A DNA stretch of 42,399 nt, from contig JASGFB010000026.1 in the NCBI GenBank assembly GCA_047605765.1, positions 1-42,399 of the forward strand. Reading direction: 5' to 3'. This document shows, one piece after another, positions 7,922 to 16,337 of the stretch. This DNA comes from JBGVSA01 sp047605765 (lineage in GTDB: Bacteria > Pseudomonadota > Gammaproteobacteria > Burkholderiales > Rhodocyclaceae). Position 1 is the first letter of the stretch. The number at the start of each line of letters is the position of its first letter. The notes beneath the pieces are model-generated. The model ran no database searches, was not told the origin of the DNA, and worked only from the letters and a program-made list of their open reading frames with translations. The position numbers and the translations under genes are program-made.

Positions 7922-8587
7922 TTATTTGCGGGAAAAGTGGATGACCAGCCGATCGCCGATCATCTGCAGGATCTGAACAAGCACGATCAGCAGGATGACC
8001 GTGACGATCATGACGTCCGTCTGGAAGCGCTGGTAACCATAGCGGACGGCCAGGTCGCCGAGGCCGCCAGCGCCGATGACGCCGGCCATGGCGGCATACG
8101 ATACCAGGGTGATGGCGGTGACCGTGGCCCCCGCCAGGATGCCCGGCCGCGCTTCCGGCAGCAGGGCGCCAAAGACGATCTGCGCGGTGTTGGCGCCCAT
8201 CGCCTGCGTGGCTTCGAGAATGCCACGGTCCACTTCGCGCAGGGCGGTTTCGGTCAGCCGCGCGAAGAAGGGCGTGGCGCCGACGACCAGCGGCGGAATG
8301 GCGCCCGCCACCCCGAGCGAGGTCCCGGCGACGAGCTTGGTGAGCGGCATCATGACGATCAGCAGGATGATGAACGGCACCGAGCGCAGCACGTTCACCA
8401 TGAATGACAGCACGTTGTACACCGCCGTTTGTTCGAGCAGTTGCCGCTTGCCGGTCAGGAACAGCAGCACGCCCAGCGGCAGGCCGAGCAGCAGCGTGAA
8501 GACCAGTGAGCCACCCAGCATCATCAGGGTATCGAACGAGGCCTGCCAGATGTCGGCCCAATCTACGTTGACGAAGAGATCGGTCAT
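7922..8587 (-). CDS. metI: D-methionine ABC transporter permease
   Basis: A 221-residue inner-membrane permease, close to the usual MetI length of about 217. It has five or so membrane segments and a binding-protein-dependent transport domain including the EAA-like loop around REVDRGILEATQAMGANTAQIVFGALLPEA, which docks MetN. It starts with ATG at 8587, overlapping the metN stop by four bases (ATGA), so translation is coupled. Its partners MetN and MetQ flank it. Confidence 0.95.
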   Translation of the reverse strand: MTDLFVNVDWADIWQASFDTLMMLGGSLVFTLLLGLPLGVLLFLTGKRQLLEQTAVYNVLSFMVNVLRSVPFIILLIVMMPLTKLVAGTSLGVAGAIPPLVVGATPFFARLTETALREVDRGILEATQAMGANTAQIVFGALLPEARPGILAGATVTAITLVSYAAMAGVIGAGGLGDLAVRYGYQRFQTDVMIVTVILLIVLVQILQMIGDRLVIHFSRK

Positions 8588-9594
8588 GCGCGCAGCACCT
8601 CGACGGTCAGGCCGGCTTGCGCGAACTGCGCCAGCGCCACGTCGGGCGCGCCGTCGTTCAGGGCCAGGGTGAGCTGGCCGTAGGGAACATCCTTGATGCG
8701 GTCGATGCGGCCGTACAGGATCGAAAAATTGACACCGGTGCGGCGCGCCACCTCGCCGAGAATCGGTTCGAAGGTGCGCTCGCCACGGAAGGTCAGCCGC
8801 ACCAGGGTGCCGGCCACGTGGGCGAAGGCGTCGTACTGCTCGTTGTCATCGACGTTCTCGGCTTCCTGTACGAAACGGCGCGTGGTGGCGTGCTGGGGGT
8901 GCAGGAAGACATCGGCCACCGGCCCCAGTTCGACGACCCGGCCGGCATCCAGCACGGCTACGCGATCGGCGATGCGGCGCACGACGTCCATTTCGTGAGT
9001 GATGACGACAATGGTCAGGTTCAGCTCGCGGTGGATTTCGGCCAGCAATTGGAGCACCGACTGCGTCGTCTGTGGGTCGAGCGCGCTGGTGGCTTCGTCG
9101 CACAACAGGATGCGTGGCTGCGTAGCCAGCGCCCGGGCGATGCCGACGCGCTGCTTTTGGCCGCCCGACAGCTGAGCCGGATATTTATTGGCGTGTTCGG
9201 CCAGCCCGACGCGATCGAGCAGGGCCGCCACCCGCGTATTGATGTCGGTGTCCGACAGCCGCCCGGCCACGCGCAGCGGGAAGGCGACGTTGTCGGCGAC
9301 GGTCTTGCTCGACAGCAGGTTGAAGTGCTGGAAGATCATGCCGATGCCTTGGCGCGCCTGGCGCAGGTCGGCCGACGACAGAGCTGCGAGATCCTGGCCA
9401 TCGATCAGCACGCGGCCCTGGCCGGGGCGTTCGAGCAGGTTGATCAGGCGCACCAGCGTGGATTTGCCGGCACCGGAGTGGCCGATGATGCCGAATACCT
9501 CACCCGCTTCGATACGCAGATCGATGCCGTTGAGTGCGGGAATATGACGGCCGTCCACAAGAAACGACTTGTGGACATCGATGAAATCAATCAC
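8584..9594 (-). CDS. metN: Methionine import ATP-binding protein
   Basis: A 336-residue ABC ATPase powering methionine uptake. Walker A GHSGAGKST is at residues 38-46, the signature LSGGQKQR begins at 142, Walker B LLCDE is at 163-167, and the switch histidine follows in ITHEMD. The C-terminal 75 residues or so form the NIL/ACT-like domain that in characterised MetN binds methionine and causes trans-inhibition (FSILYGRIDRIKDVPYGQL). It is the first gene of the metNIQ operon. A TATAAT-like box lies about 70 bases upstream, and no SAM riboswitch was recognised in the 169-base gap before it. Confidence 0.96.
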   Translation of the reverse strand: MIDFIDVHKSFLVDGRHIPALNGIDLRIEAGEVFGIIGHSGAGKSTLVRLINLLERPGQGRVLIDGQDLAALSSADLRQARQGIGMIFQHFNLLSSKTVADNVAFPLRVAGRLSDTDINTRVAALLDRVGLAEHANKYPAQLSGGQKQRVGIARALATQPRILLCDEATSALDPQTTQSVLQLLAEIHRELNLTIVVITHEMDVVRRIADRVAVLDAGRVVELGPVADVFLHPQHATTRRFVQEAENVDDNEQYDAFAHVAGTLVRLTFRGERTFEPILGEVARRTGVNFSILYGRIDRIKDVPYGQLTLALNDGAPDVALAQFAQAGLTVEVLRA

Positions 9595-9661
9595 GGTGTG
9601 GAACGACGGCGGGGCGAATGGCTGATTTCCCGCATCGGATCAATGAATTGCAAGGCGGGGG

Positions 9662-9667
9662 ATTATA
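9662..9667 (-). promoter_or_regulatory. Candidate -10 box for metNIQ
   Basis: The minus strand reads TATAAT, a perfect -10 consensus, 68 bases upstream of metN. No matching -35 lies at the ideal distance, so an activator may be needed or the match may be chance. Confidence 0.35.
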
Positions 9668-9695
9668 CACGGCGGGCCGCTGACGGGCGCTGTGG

Positions 9696-9725
9696 TTCGC
9701 TCGGGCCGGCGCAAGGTCGTAAAAT
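9696..9725 (+). promoter_or_regulatory. Candidate promoter for the YciO/Sua5 gene
   Basis: TTCGCT (9696-9701) and TAAAAT (9720-9725) are separated by 18 bases and would give a start near 9732, about 32 bases before the gene. The -35 is poor. It would be back-to-back with the metN promoter. Confidence 0.3.
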
Positions 9726-9763
9726 AGTCGTCTTGCCCCATTCCGGCCCCAGGCCATCGGACA

Positions 9764-10387
9764 ATGTCCCAATACTTCGAACTCCATCCGCTCAACCCGC
9801 AGCCACGCCTGATCCGTCAGGCCGTGAGCATGCTGCGCGAAGGCGGTTTGCTGGCCGTGCCGACCGATGCGGCCTATTCGCTGGTTGGCCACACGGGCGA
9901 CGCCAAGGTGCTCGACCGCATCCGCCGCATCCGTGGTGTGGATGAGCGGCATCATTTCACCCTGCTGTGTTGCGATCTCAAGCAGATCGCCACCTATGCC
10001 CGCGTCGACAATGCCCAGTATCGTTTGCTCAAGGCGGTCACGCCTGGTCCGTACACCTTCATCCTCGAAGGCACCAAGGAATTGCCGCGGCGCGTGCTGC
10101 ATCCCAAGCGCAAGACCATCGGCCTGCGCGTGCCCGATCATCCGGTGATGAACCTGCTGCTCGAAGAGATGGGCGAACCCCTGATCGCGTCGACGGTGCT
10201 GCTGCCCGACGATGAACACCCGCTGACCGAAGCCGCCGACATCAGCGCCCGTATCGGCCATGATGTCGATCTGATCATCGATGCCGGGGCATGCGGGATG
10301 GACATGACGACGGTGGTCGACCTGAGTTCTGGCACGCCCGAGGTGCTGCGCGAGGGCAAGGGGCCGCTGGCGCCCCTGGGGCTGTGA
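9764..10387 (+). CDS. YciO/Sua5/YrdC-family protein (threonylcarbamoyl-AMP synthase-like)
   Basis: A 207-residue single-domain YrdC-fold protein. The size, and phrases such as GGLLAVPTDAAYSLVG, RIRRIRGVDERHHFTLLC, ATPGPYTFIL-like VTPGPYTFILEGTKELPRR and LRVPDHPV, match the YciO branch more closely than TsaC. TsaC/Sua5 makes threonylcarbamoyl-AMP for tRNA t6A37; the role of YciO is less certain. The usual KxR-type motif is shifted (KRKTIGLRVP). It is followed 74 bases later by the site-2 protease gene on the same strand, and is divergent from metN. Confidence 0.9.
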   Translation: MSQYFELHPLNPQPRLIRQAVSMLREGGLLAVPTDAAYSLVGHTGDAKVLDRIRRIRGVDERHHFTLLCCDLKQIATYARVDNAQYRLLKAVTPGPYTFILEGTKELPRRVLHPKRKTIGLRVPDHPVMNLLLEEMGEPLIASTVLLPDDEHPLTEAADISARIGHDVDLIIDAGACGMDMTTVVDLSSGTPEVLREGKGPLAPLGL

Positions 10388-10461
10388 GGTCCAAGGGCCA
10401 TGGCCATGACGTGCGCACGGGATTAGGCGCGCTTCCACCGATCCACTAGAATCTCGCCTCC

Positions 10462-11124
10462 ATGGATTTTTCTATCCTCAGCTTCGTCCTGTGGGCCGTT
10501 CCGGTCATTTTCGCCATCACGCTGCATGAGGCGGCGCATGGCTATGTGGCACGCATGTTCGGCGACCCCACGGCTGACGAGGCGGGGCGTATCACCCTCA
10601 ACCCGCTGCGCCACATCGACCCCATCGGCACGCTGCTGGTGCCCGGTGCGATCCTGGCGGTCAATGCCATGACCGGCACGCAGTTCCCGCCCTTTGGCTG
10701 GGCCAAGCCGGTGCCGGTCAACTTCGGCCGGCTGCGCCGCCCCAAGCAGGACATGTTGTGGGTTGCCGCCGCCGGGCCGGGCAGCAACCTCGTGCAGGCC
10801 GTGCTGTGGGGGCTGGCCGCCAGCGCGGCGCTGCACCTGGGGGGCAACGGCATCGTGGCCCAGGTGCTGTTCGTGATGGCCCAGGCCGGCATCATCGTCA
10901 ATCTGGCCCTCATGCTGCTGAACCTGGTGCCCGTACCGCCGCTGGATGGCGGGCGTATCCTCGTCAGTCTGCTGCCCTTGCGCCAGGCCGTCGCGGTGTC
11001 GCGCATCGAGCCCTATGGTTTCCCCATCCTGATCGCGCTGCTCTACCTTGGCGTACTCGACAAGGTGCTGTGGCCGTTGATTCCATATTTTCGTCAGTTC
11101 ATTACCCTGCTCACCGGAGCCTGA
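10462..11124 (+). CDS. Site-2 protease family (M50) membrane protein
   Basis: A 220-residue intramembrane zinc metalloprotease of the compact M50 type. The active-site motif HEAAH is at residues 22-26 inside the first membrane helix, and the second metal-binding motif PPLDGGR (Asp162) is in a later helix. Five to six hydrophobic segments are visible and there is no PDZ domain, which separates it from RseP. The substrate is unknown. A TAGAAT box ends ten bases before the ATG, so the message may have a very short leader. It lies three bases before trpS, so the two are probably co-transcribed. Confidence 0.92.
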   Translation: MDFSILSFVLWAVPVIFAITLHEAAHGYVARMFGDPTADEAGRITLNPLRHIDPIGTLLVPGAILAVNAMTGTQFPPFGWAKPVPVNFGRLRRPKQDMLWVAAAGPGSNLVQAVLWGLAASAALHLGGNGIVAQVLFVMAQAGIIVNLALMLLNLVPVPPLDGGRILVSLLPLRQAVAVSRIEPYGFPILIALLYLGVLDKVLWPLIPYFRQFITLLTGA

Positions 11125-11127
11125 TTC

Positions 11128-12330
11128 ATGCTCGCAGATCGTGTTCTTTCCGGCATGCGCCCCACCGGGCGCCTGCACCTCGGCCACTACCATGGCGTCC
11201 TCAAGAACTGGGTCAAGCTGCAAAGCGAAATGCCCTGCCTGTTCTTCGTGGCCGATTGGCATGCGCTGACGACGAGCTATGACGATGTGCAGGTGATCGG
11301 CGACAACGTGTGGGAGATGGTCGTCGACTGGCTGGCTGCCGGCGTCGATCCCAAGCAGGCCACGGTATTTATCCAGTCACGCGTGCTGGAACACGCCGAA
11401 CTCCACCTGTTGCTGTCGATGATGACGCCGCTGGGCTGGCTCGAACGCGTGCCGACGTACAAGGACCAGCAAGAGAAGCTTTCCAACAAGGATCTGTCGA
11501 CCTACGGTTTTTTGGGTTATCCGCTGCTGATGAGCTCGGACATTCTGATCTACCGCGCCAGCCATGTGCCGGTGGGCGAGGACCAGGTGCCCCACATTGA
11601 AATCACGCGTGAATTGGCGCGTCGTTTCAACCATCTGTACGGCAAGGAGCCCAATTACGAAGAAAAGGCCAAGGAGGCCATCAAGAAACTGGGAGGCAAG
11701 GTCGGCAAACTGTATGGCGAGCTGCGCACCCGTTTCCAACAGGACGGCGACAAGACAGCGCTGGACGAGGCCAAGGCATTGCTGGCCGACGCCAAGAGCT
11801 TGTCGGCGGCCGACCGCGAGCGCCTGTATGGTTACCTCGAAGGCGGCGGCAAGATGATCCTGGTCGAGCCGGAAGCCAAGCTCACCGAAGCGTCGCGAAT
11901 GGTCGGGTTGGACGGCCAGAAGATGTCCAAGTCGTACGGCAATACGATCTTCCTGCGCGAAGACCCGAAAGTCATCGACAAAAAGGTGCGAACCATGCCG
12001 ACCGACCCGGCCCGCGTGCGCCGCACCGACCCGGGTGAGCCGGAACGCTGCCCGGTGTGGAACTTCCACCAGATCTATTCCGATGAGCCGACGCGCGAGT
12101 GGGTGCAAAAGGGATGTCGCTCCGCCGGCATCGGCTGCCTCGAATGCAAGCAGCCGATCATCGAAGCGATGATCGCTGAGCAGGCCCCCATGCACGAACG
12201 CGCGCAGCAATACCTCGACAACCCGGCGCTGGTGCGCGACGTCATCGACGAAGGTTGCAGCCGTGCGCGCGCATTGGCGCAAGAGACCATGCGCGATGTG
12301 CGTGAGGCGATGGGTCTCAACTACAAATAA
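11128..12330 (+). CDS. trpS: Tryptophan--tRNA ligase
   Basis: A 400-residue class I aminoacyl-tRNA synthetase that charges tRNA-Trp. The HIGH-type motif is HLGH at residues 17-20 and KMSKS is at 265-269. It is longer than the roughly 330-residue enzyme of E. coli because of an extra charged, lysine-rich segment at about residues 175-245 (KAKEAIKKLGGKVG, LADAKSLSAADRE). I recall this as the form common in Burkholderiales. The gene starts three bases after the site-2 protease gene and ends in a terminator at 12369-12398. It is the last core gene before the polysaccharide locus. Confidence 0.97.
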   Translation: MLADRVLSGMRPTGRLHLGHYHGVLKNWVKLQSEMPCLFFVADWHALTTSYDDVQVIGDNVWEMVVDWLAAGVDPKQATVFIQSRVLEHAELHLLLSMMTPLGWLERVPTYKDQQEKLSNKDLSTYGFLGYPLLMSSDILIYRASHVPVGEDQVPHIEITRELARRFNHLYGKEPNYEEKAKEAIKKLGGKVGKLYGELRTRFQQDGDKTALDEAKALLADAKSLSAADRERLYGYLEGGGKMILVEPEAKLTEASRMVGLDGQKMSKSYGNTIFLREDPKVIDKKVRTMPTDPARVRRTDPGEPERCPVWNFHQIYSDEPTREWVQKGCRSAGIGCLECKQPIIEAMIAEQAPMHERAQQYLDNPALVRDVIDEGCSRARALAQETMRDVREAMGLNYK

Positions 12331-12368
12331 CCGCGCTAGCCGCCATCAGATAGCGGTGTTATTGATGC

Positions 12369-12398
12369 AAAAGGGCGTCCTGCGGGGCGCCTTTTTTT
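12369..12398 (+). terminator. Intrinsic terminator of trpS
   Basis: An AAAAGG arm, a one-base bulge, then CGTCC pairs with GGGCG and CCTTTT around a TGCG loop, followed by a run of seven T. It lies 38 bases after the trpS stop codon, and insulates the polysaccharide locus from trpS transcription. Confidence 0.8.
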
Positions 12399-12604
12399 AG
12401 CATATGGCGTGCCCAAGTGTTGCGGTCGAACAACGTCTGCCCTTTTGTCTGTAGGAGGCCGTTCGCCATCCCGGGTTAACTCTTTGACTGTAAAGACATG
12501 TTCAGATCGACGAGCGGCATATTCTATGGGTTGGAACGGTTGGTGGTGTGTGGTAAGTGACTGATTTCTATGCATTGTCATCCGTTAGGTTTGGTTTGAT
12601 GAGT

Positions 12605-12621
12605 ACGTTCTCATAGAACGT
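12605..12621. promoter_or_regulatory. Palindromic operator candidate
   Basis: ACGTTCT and AGAACGT form perfect 7-bp arms around a CAT spacer, 95 bases before the exporter gene. Size and symmetry suit a dimeric regulator, for example a helix-turn-helix protein. An RNA hairpin is less likely because the loop is only three bases. Confidence 0.45.
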
Positions 12622-12716
12622 GCTTATGGGTTGGCTCAGGACAAATTGCACAGTCGTAACGAAACTTTCCGTATCATCCCGAGCCTTGTGAATCTGTTGA
12701 TTTCGGTAATCTCAGT

Positions 12717-15107
12717 GTGTTTGTGATCAGTTCAGTAAGACCCTCCGGATACGTACGCCGGGGGCTGGCCGTGTTGTCTTTGCTGATGGCGCCTTGGGCG
12801 CTGGCGCAAGACATGACCGACACGATGACCACCTGGACGGCCCGGGTGGCGTCTGCATCGTCCTCCAGCAGATCGAGCGTCCAATCGGAGGCTTCGCCGT
12901 CGGCAGATGATCTGGCCAACGATCGCGTCACGATTCGCAATCGGCAGGCGGTCGACAAAGACGACAACAATCGCGCCGCAGACAGCCGGGCTACCCCGAA
13001 CAGCATCAACAAGTTGGACCGCTCTGGTCGGCTCGATGCCGCGTCAAAGGGTACGCGCGTGCCGGACGACCTGGACAAAGATGGGATGCGTCCGCGCCGT
13101 GAGCCACCGCCGACTGACTTCCAGCGTTTTGTGCAGGTGTCTACCGGTGCGCTGCTGCCGATCTTCGGTCGCGATCTGTTCCTGAAGCCGGTGAACTTCG
13201 AGCCGCAAGACAACGTCGCGGCGCCCGCCGACCATATCGTGGGGCCGGGGGATGAAGTCTTCATCCGCGGCTGGGGCCAGATCGACGTCGAGGTTCGCGC
13301 CGTCGTCAGCCCGGAAGGCACCATCTCGATTCCGCGCGTAGGTATCGTCAAAGTTGCCGGCGTGCGTTACCAGAACCTGCAAGATCACATCGCCAAGTCT
13401 GTCGGCCGCTATTACCGCAATTTCGAACTCGACGTTTCGCTGGGCAAACTCGGTGCGTTGCAGGTGTTTGTTGTCGGCCAGGCAGAACGCCCCGGGCTAT
13501 ACACGATCAGTTCGCTGTCGACGCTGACCAATGCCTTGTTCGCGGCGGGTGGCCCTTCGCAGATGGGGTCCATGCGTCATATTCAACTGCGTCGCGGTGA
13601 TCAGACCATTGCGACACTCGATCTGTACGACGTACTGCTCAAGGGCGACAAATCCAACGACCAGCGTTTGCAGTCGGGCGACGTGATCTTTATTCCGCCT
13701 GTCGGCCCTGTTGCGGCGATCTCGGGCGCGGTGAAGATCCCGGCCATCTATGAATTGAGTGGCAAAGGCGCCAATCTGGGCGAGCTCGTTTCCTTCGCGG
13801 GTGGGACCACCACCACCGCCAGCACGCGCCACCTGTGGCTGGAACGCCTGAATGGCGCCAAGGGGCGTCAAGTCATCGAAAGTACCTTTGATGCGGACGC
13901 GCTGGCGCGCCCACTGAGTGACGGTGACGTCGTGCGCATCGACACTCAGTCGCAGAAGTACGACAACGTCGTCACCCTGCGTGGCAATGTCAATCAACCG
14001 CTGCGCACCGAATGGCGCGCCGGCCTGCGCGTGGCCGATGTGATCTTCGATCGCTCGATGTTGATCAATGAAACGTACTGGCTGCGCTCCGCGTCGCGTG
14101 CTTACACGGTCAGCGCCGACTCTCCCGACGCTGTGCGCAACGACGTTCGCCATTTGCTCGACGAGGTGAACTGGGACTATGCGGTGGTTGAGCGACTCAA
14201 CCGGGACACGCTCAATACGCGTTTGCTGCCGTTCAATCTGAGCAAAGCCCTGGACAAGGACGAAGAAAACAACCTCGTCCTCCAGCCGGGCGACATCATC
14301 ACGATCTTCTCGAAGAAGGACGTGCGTGTGCCGGTCGACAAGCGCTCAATGTATGTACGTATCGAAGGTGAAGTACAGGTGCCGGGCGTATACCAGGCGC
14401 AACCGGGCGAAACTCTGCTCGATATCGTCAAGCGTGCTGGTGGTTTGACCTCGCGCGCCTATTTGTTCGGATCTGAATTCACTCGAGAAACGGTGCGCGC
14501 CGAACAGCAGCGCCGGCTTGAGGACGTCATCGATCGCGCCGAGCGCGATCTGCAGGCAGCCGTCACGCAGCGCTCTGCACGCGCCACGACGGCCGAAGAA
14601 CTGGCGTCCACGCGTGCTCAGGAAGAAACCCAGCGTGCCACCCTGCAGCGCATGCGCAACCTGCGTTCGAGCGGCCGCATCGTGCTGGAGCTTCAGCCTG
14701 ACGCCAATCTCGCGTCCTTGCCGGCCCTGCGCTTGGAGGACGGCGACCGCTTCTATGTGCCGCCTGCGGGCGCCACGGTCGGCGTGTATGGCGCGACCTA
14801 CCAACAAACCGCTCTGATCTATAAGCCGAGCAAGACGGTGAATGATTACCTGGAGCAAGCCGGTGGTCCGACGCGTAATGCCGATGCCAGCAGCACTTAC
14901 GTGCTGCGTGCAGACGGTTCCGTGCTGTCCAAGCGGCAATCGGGTCTGTTCAGCCGTTTTGGCGGTACGCAATTGATGCCGGATGACAGCGTCGTGGTGC
15001 CCGAAGAATATGACCCCGTGTCGTGGATCAAAGAGCTGAAGGACTGGTCGCAGATCTTCTATCAGTTCGGGTTGGGCGTGTCGGCGATTAAGGTTTTGCG
15101 GGATTGA
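12717..15107 (+). CDS. Polysaccharide export protein with multiple SLBB domains (Wza-like, large form)
   Basis: A 796-residue outer-membrane polysaccharide exporter, about twice the length of Wza (379). A signal peptide (hydrophobic residues 16-30, ending ALA) has no lipobox cysteine. A low-complexity, charged linker (about 35-135) precedes the Poly_export domain at about 170-250 (VGPGDEVFIRGWGQ, VVSPEGTISIPRVG). Successive SLBB domains follow (VFVVGQAERPGLYTI at about 253, AISGAVKIPAIYEL at about 342, then about 420, 545 and 690). A coiled-coil insertion spans about 596-650. GTG at 12717 is the start with no better in-frame option, and no strong ribosome-binding site is visible. It is the first gene of the locus and should form the exit channel with the PCP protein downstream. 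Confidence 0.9.
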   Translation: MFVISSVRPSGYVRRGLAVLSLLMAPWALAQDMTDTMTTWTARVASASSSSRSSVQSEASPSADDLANDRVTIRNRQAVDKDDNNRAADSRATPNSINKLDRSGRLDAASKGTRVPDDLDKDGMRPRREPPPTDFQRFVQVSTGALLPIFGRDLFLKPVNFEPQDNVAAPADHIVGPGDEVFIRGWGQIDVEVRAVVSPEGTISIPRVGIVKVAGVRYQNLQDHIAKSVGRYYRNFELDVSLGKLGALQVFVVGQAERPGLYTISSLSTLTNALFAAGGPSQMGSMRHIQLRRGDQTIATLDLYDVLLKGDKSNDQRLQSGDVIFIPPVGPVAAISGAVKIPAIYELSGKGANLGELVSFAGGTTTTASTRHLWLERLNGAKGRQVIESTFDADALARPLSDGDVVRIDTQSQKYDNVVTLRGNVNQPLRTEWRAGLRVADVIFDRSMLINETYWLRSASRAYTVSADSPDAVRNDVRHLLDEVNWDYAVVERLNRDTLNTRLLPFNLSKALDKDEENNLVLQPGDIITIFSKKDVRVPVDKRSMYVRIEGEVQVPGVYQAQPGETLLDIVKRAGGLTSRAYLFGSEFTRETVRAEQQRRLEDVIDRAERDLQAAVTQRSARATTAEELASTRAQEETQRATLQRMRNLRSSGRIVLELQPDANLASLPALRLEDGDRFYVPPAGATVGVYGATYQQTALIYKPSKTVNDYLEQAGGPTRNADASSTYVLRADGSVLSKRQSGLFSRFGGTQLMPDDSVVVPEEYDPVSWIKELKDWSQIFYQFGLGVSAIKVLRD

Positions 15108-15111
15108 AAAT

Positions 15112-16263
15112 ATGAATCATGATGCCCGCAATGTCTCCACCTATGACGAGGAAATTGATTTCGTCGTTTGGTTCAAAATTATTAATGCCCGCCGTGGTTT
15201 TGTATTTGCATTTACGGCAACGGTTGCTATAGCTGCCATTGTTGTCAGCATCTTACTACCGAAGCAATATACGGGATCCGTCCGCCTGCTTCCGCCGCAG
15301 CAGAACCAATCCAGCATGATGAGTTCTTTGGCGGGGCTCGGAGCAGGTTCTCTCAGCGGGGCAGCGGGTGTGCTGGGTATCAAGAATCCGAATGACATGT
15401 ATGTCGGTATACTGAAAAGTAGGACCGTCGCTGATGGTTTGATCGCCCGTTACAAGCTCGCTGATGTGTATAAAACGAACGTGCCCGAAGAGACCCGGGC
15501 CAGTCTCGCGGCAAGTACGACAATCTCATCGGGCAAAGATAATTTAATTGAAATCAGTGTTCTCGATCGCAATCCGGCTCGTGCAGCGGATCTGGCTAAC
15601 GGTTATGTTGACGAGCTTTATAAACTGACAACTACACTGGCTGTAACCGAGGCCGCTCAACGGCGTGTTTTTTTTGAGCGGCAATTGACCAAAACTCGGC
15701 AAGACCTTTCGGTGGCGGAAATTGCATTCAAAGAAATGCAGCAGCGGACGGGTCTCCTTATGCTTGATGAGCAAGGGAAAGTCGTTGTGGAGAGCATTTC
15801 CCGCTTGAGGGGCCAAATCGCTGCGAAAGAAGCGCAATTTGTCGCTATGGGAGAGTTCGCCACTGCAGACAATCCTGACATACGCCGCATAAAAACTGAA
15901 ATCGTGGGGCTTAAGGAGCAACTCGCCAAGCTTCAGCGCCAAGGTGGAAGTGGCGAGGGCGTGCTGTTTTCGGCAGGCAACGTGCCGCAGGATGGTCTTG
16001 AGTATGTGCGTCGTATGCGTGACCTCAAATACCAGGAAGCGCTGTTTGAACAGCTAGCGAAGCAAGTAGAGTTGGCGCGGGTAGACGAGGCGCGTGACAC
16101 TTCGATTGTGCAGGTGCTCGACAAAGCGGTGGTTCCACAGAAGCAAACGAAACCTAAGCGAGCTTTGATTGTTGTTTTTGCGACACTTCTTGGCTTTGTT
16201 GCTGCCTGTGGATGGGTTTTTGTTCGGGCCGGTTTGCAAAAGGGCCGTAATGGGTTGGTGTAA
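15112..16263 (+). CDS. Wzz/KpsE-type polysaccharide co-polymerase (chain-length determinant)
   Basis: A 383-residue inner-membrane protein with two transmembrane helices (about 30-50 and 352-373) bracketing a periplasmic coiled-coil domain. The Wzz domain is near the N-terminus (YTGSVRLLPPQ) and the GNVR-type segment lies close to the second helix (AGNVPQDGLEYVRRMRDLKYQEALFEQL). It controls chain length and links to the exporter. It has no C-terminal tyrosine-kinase domain, and no separate Wzc-type kinase or Wzb phosphatase is encoded here. It starts 4 bases after the exporter gene. Its codon use (many TTT, ATT, GAA) is more AT-rich than that of the exporter gene, hinting at different origins. 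Confidence 0.9.
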   Translation: MNHDARNVSTYDEEIDFVVWFKIINARRGFVFAFTATVAIAAIVVSILLPKQYTGSVRLLPPQQNQSSMMSSLAGLGAGSLSGAAGVLGIKNPNDMYVGILKSRTVADGLIARYKLADVYKTNVPEETRASLAASTTISSGKDNLIEISVLDRNPARAADLANGYVDELYKLTTTLAVTEAAQRRVFFERQLTKTRQDLSVAEIAFKEMQQRTGLLMLDEQGKVVVESISRLRGQIAAKEAQFVAMGEFATADNPDIRRIKTEIVGLKEQLAKLQRQGGSGEGVLFSAGNVPQDGLEYVRRMRDLKYQEALFEQLAKQVELARVDEARDTSIVQVLDKAVVPQKQTKPKRALIVVFATLLGFVAACGWVFVRAGLQKGRNGLV

Positions 16264-16337
16264 TTATTCGAGTTCCGATGTTTGATTCGGTTTCGGTAGA
16301 ATGATCGACCTGGCAAACAGAATATAGGATGCCATCA

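Larger units (their letters stand above)
12331..12716. other. 386-base intergenic region upstream of the polysaccharide locus
   Basis: The first 70 bases contain the trpS terminator. The rest is visibly more AT-rich than the flanking core genes and carries no plausible ORF. It must contain the promoter for the plus-strand locus, but no convincing -35/-10 pair was found and no JUMPstart/ops-like element was recognised. A perfect palindrome at 12605-12621 is the best operator candidate. Confidence 0.6.

Noticed and set aside
9595..9763. SAM riboswitch upstream of metN
   Set aside because: No recognisable SAM-I/II pseudoknot or core motif could be traced; only a -10-like box is seen.
7130..9945. 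Long plus-strand open frames across metN-metI-metQ (7130-8407 and 8617-9945)
   Set aside because: They mirror the minus-strand met genes, which have clear motifs and ribosome-binding sites. The antisense products lack domains.
12331..12716. JUMPstart/ops element for RfaH control of the polysaccharide locus
   Set aside because: No GGCGGTAGCGT-like sequence was found in this region.
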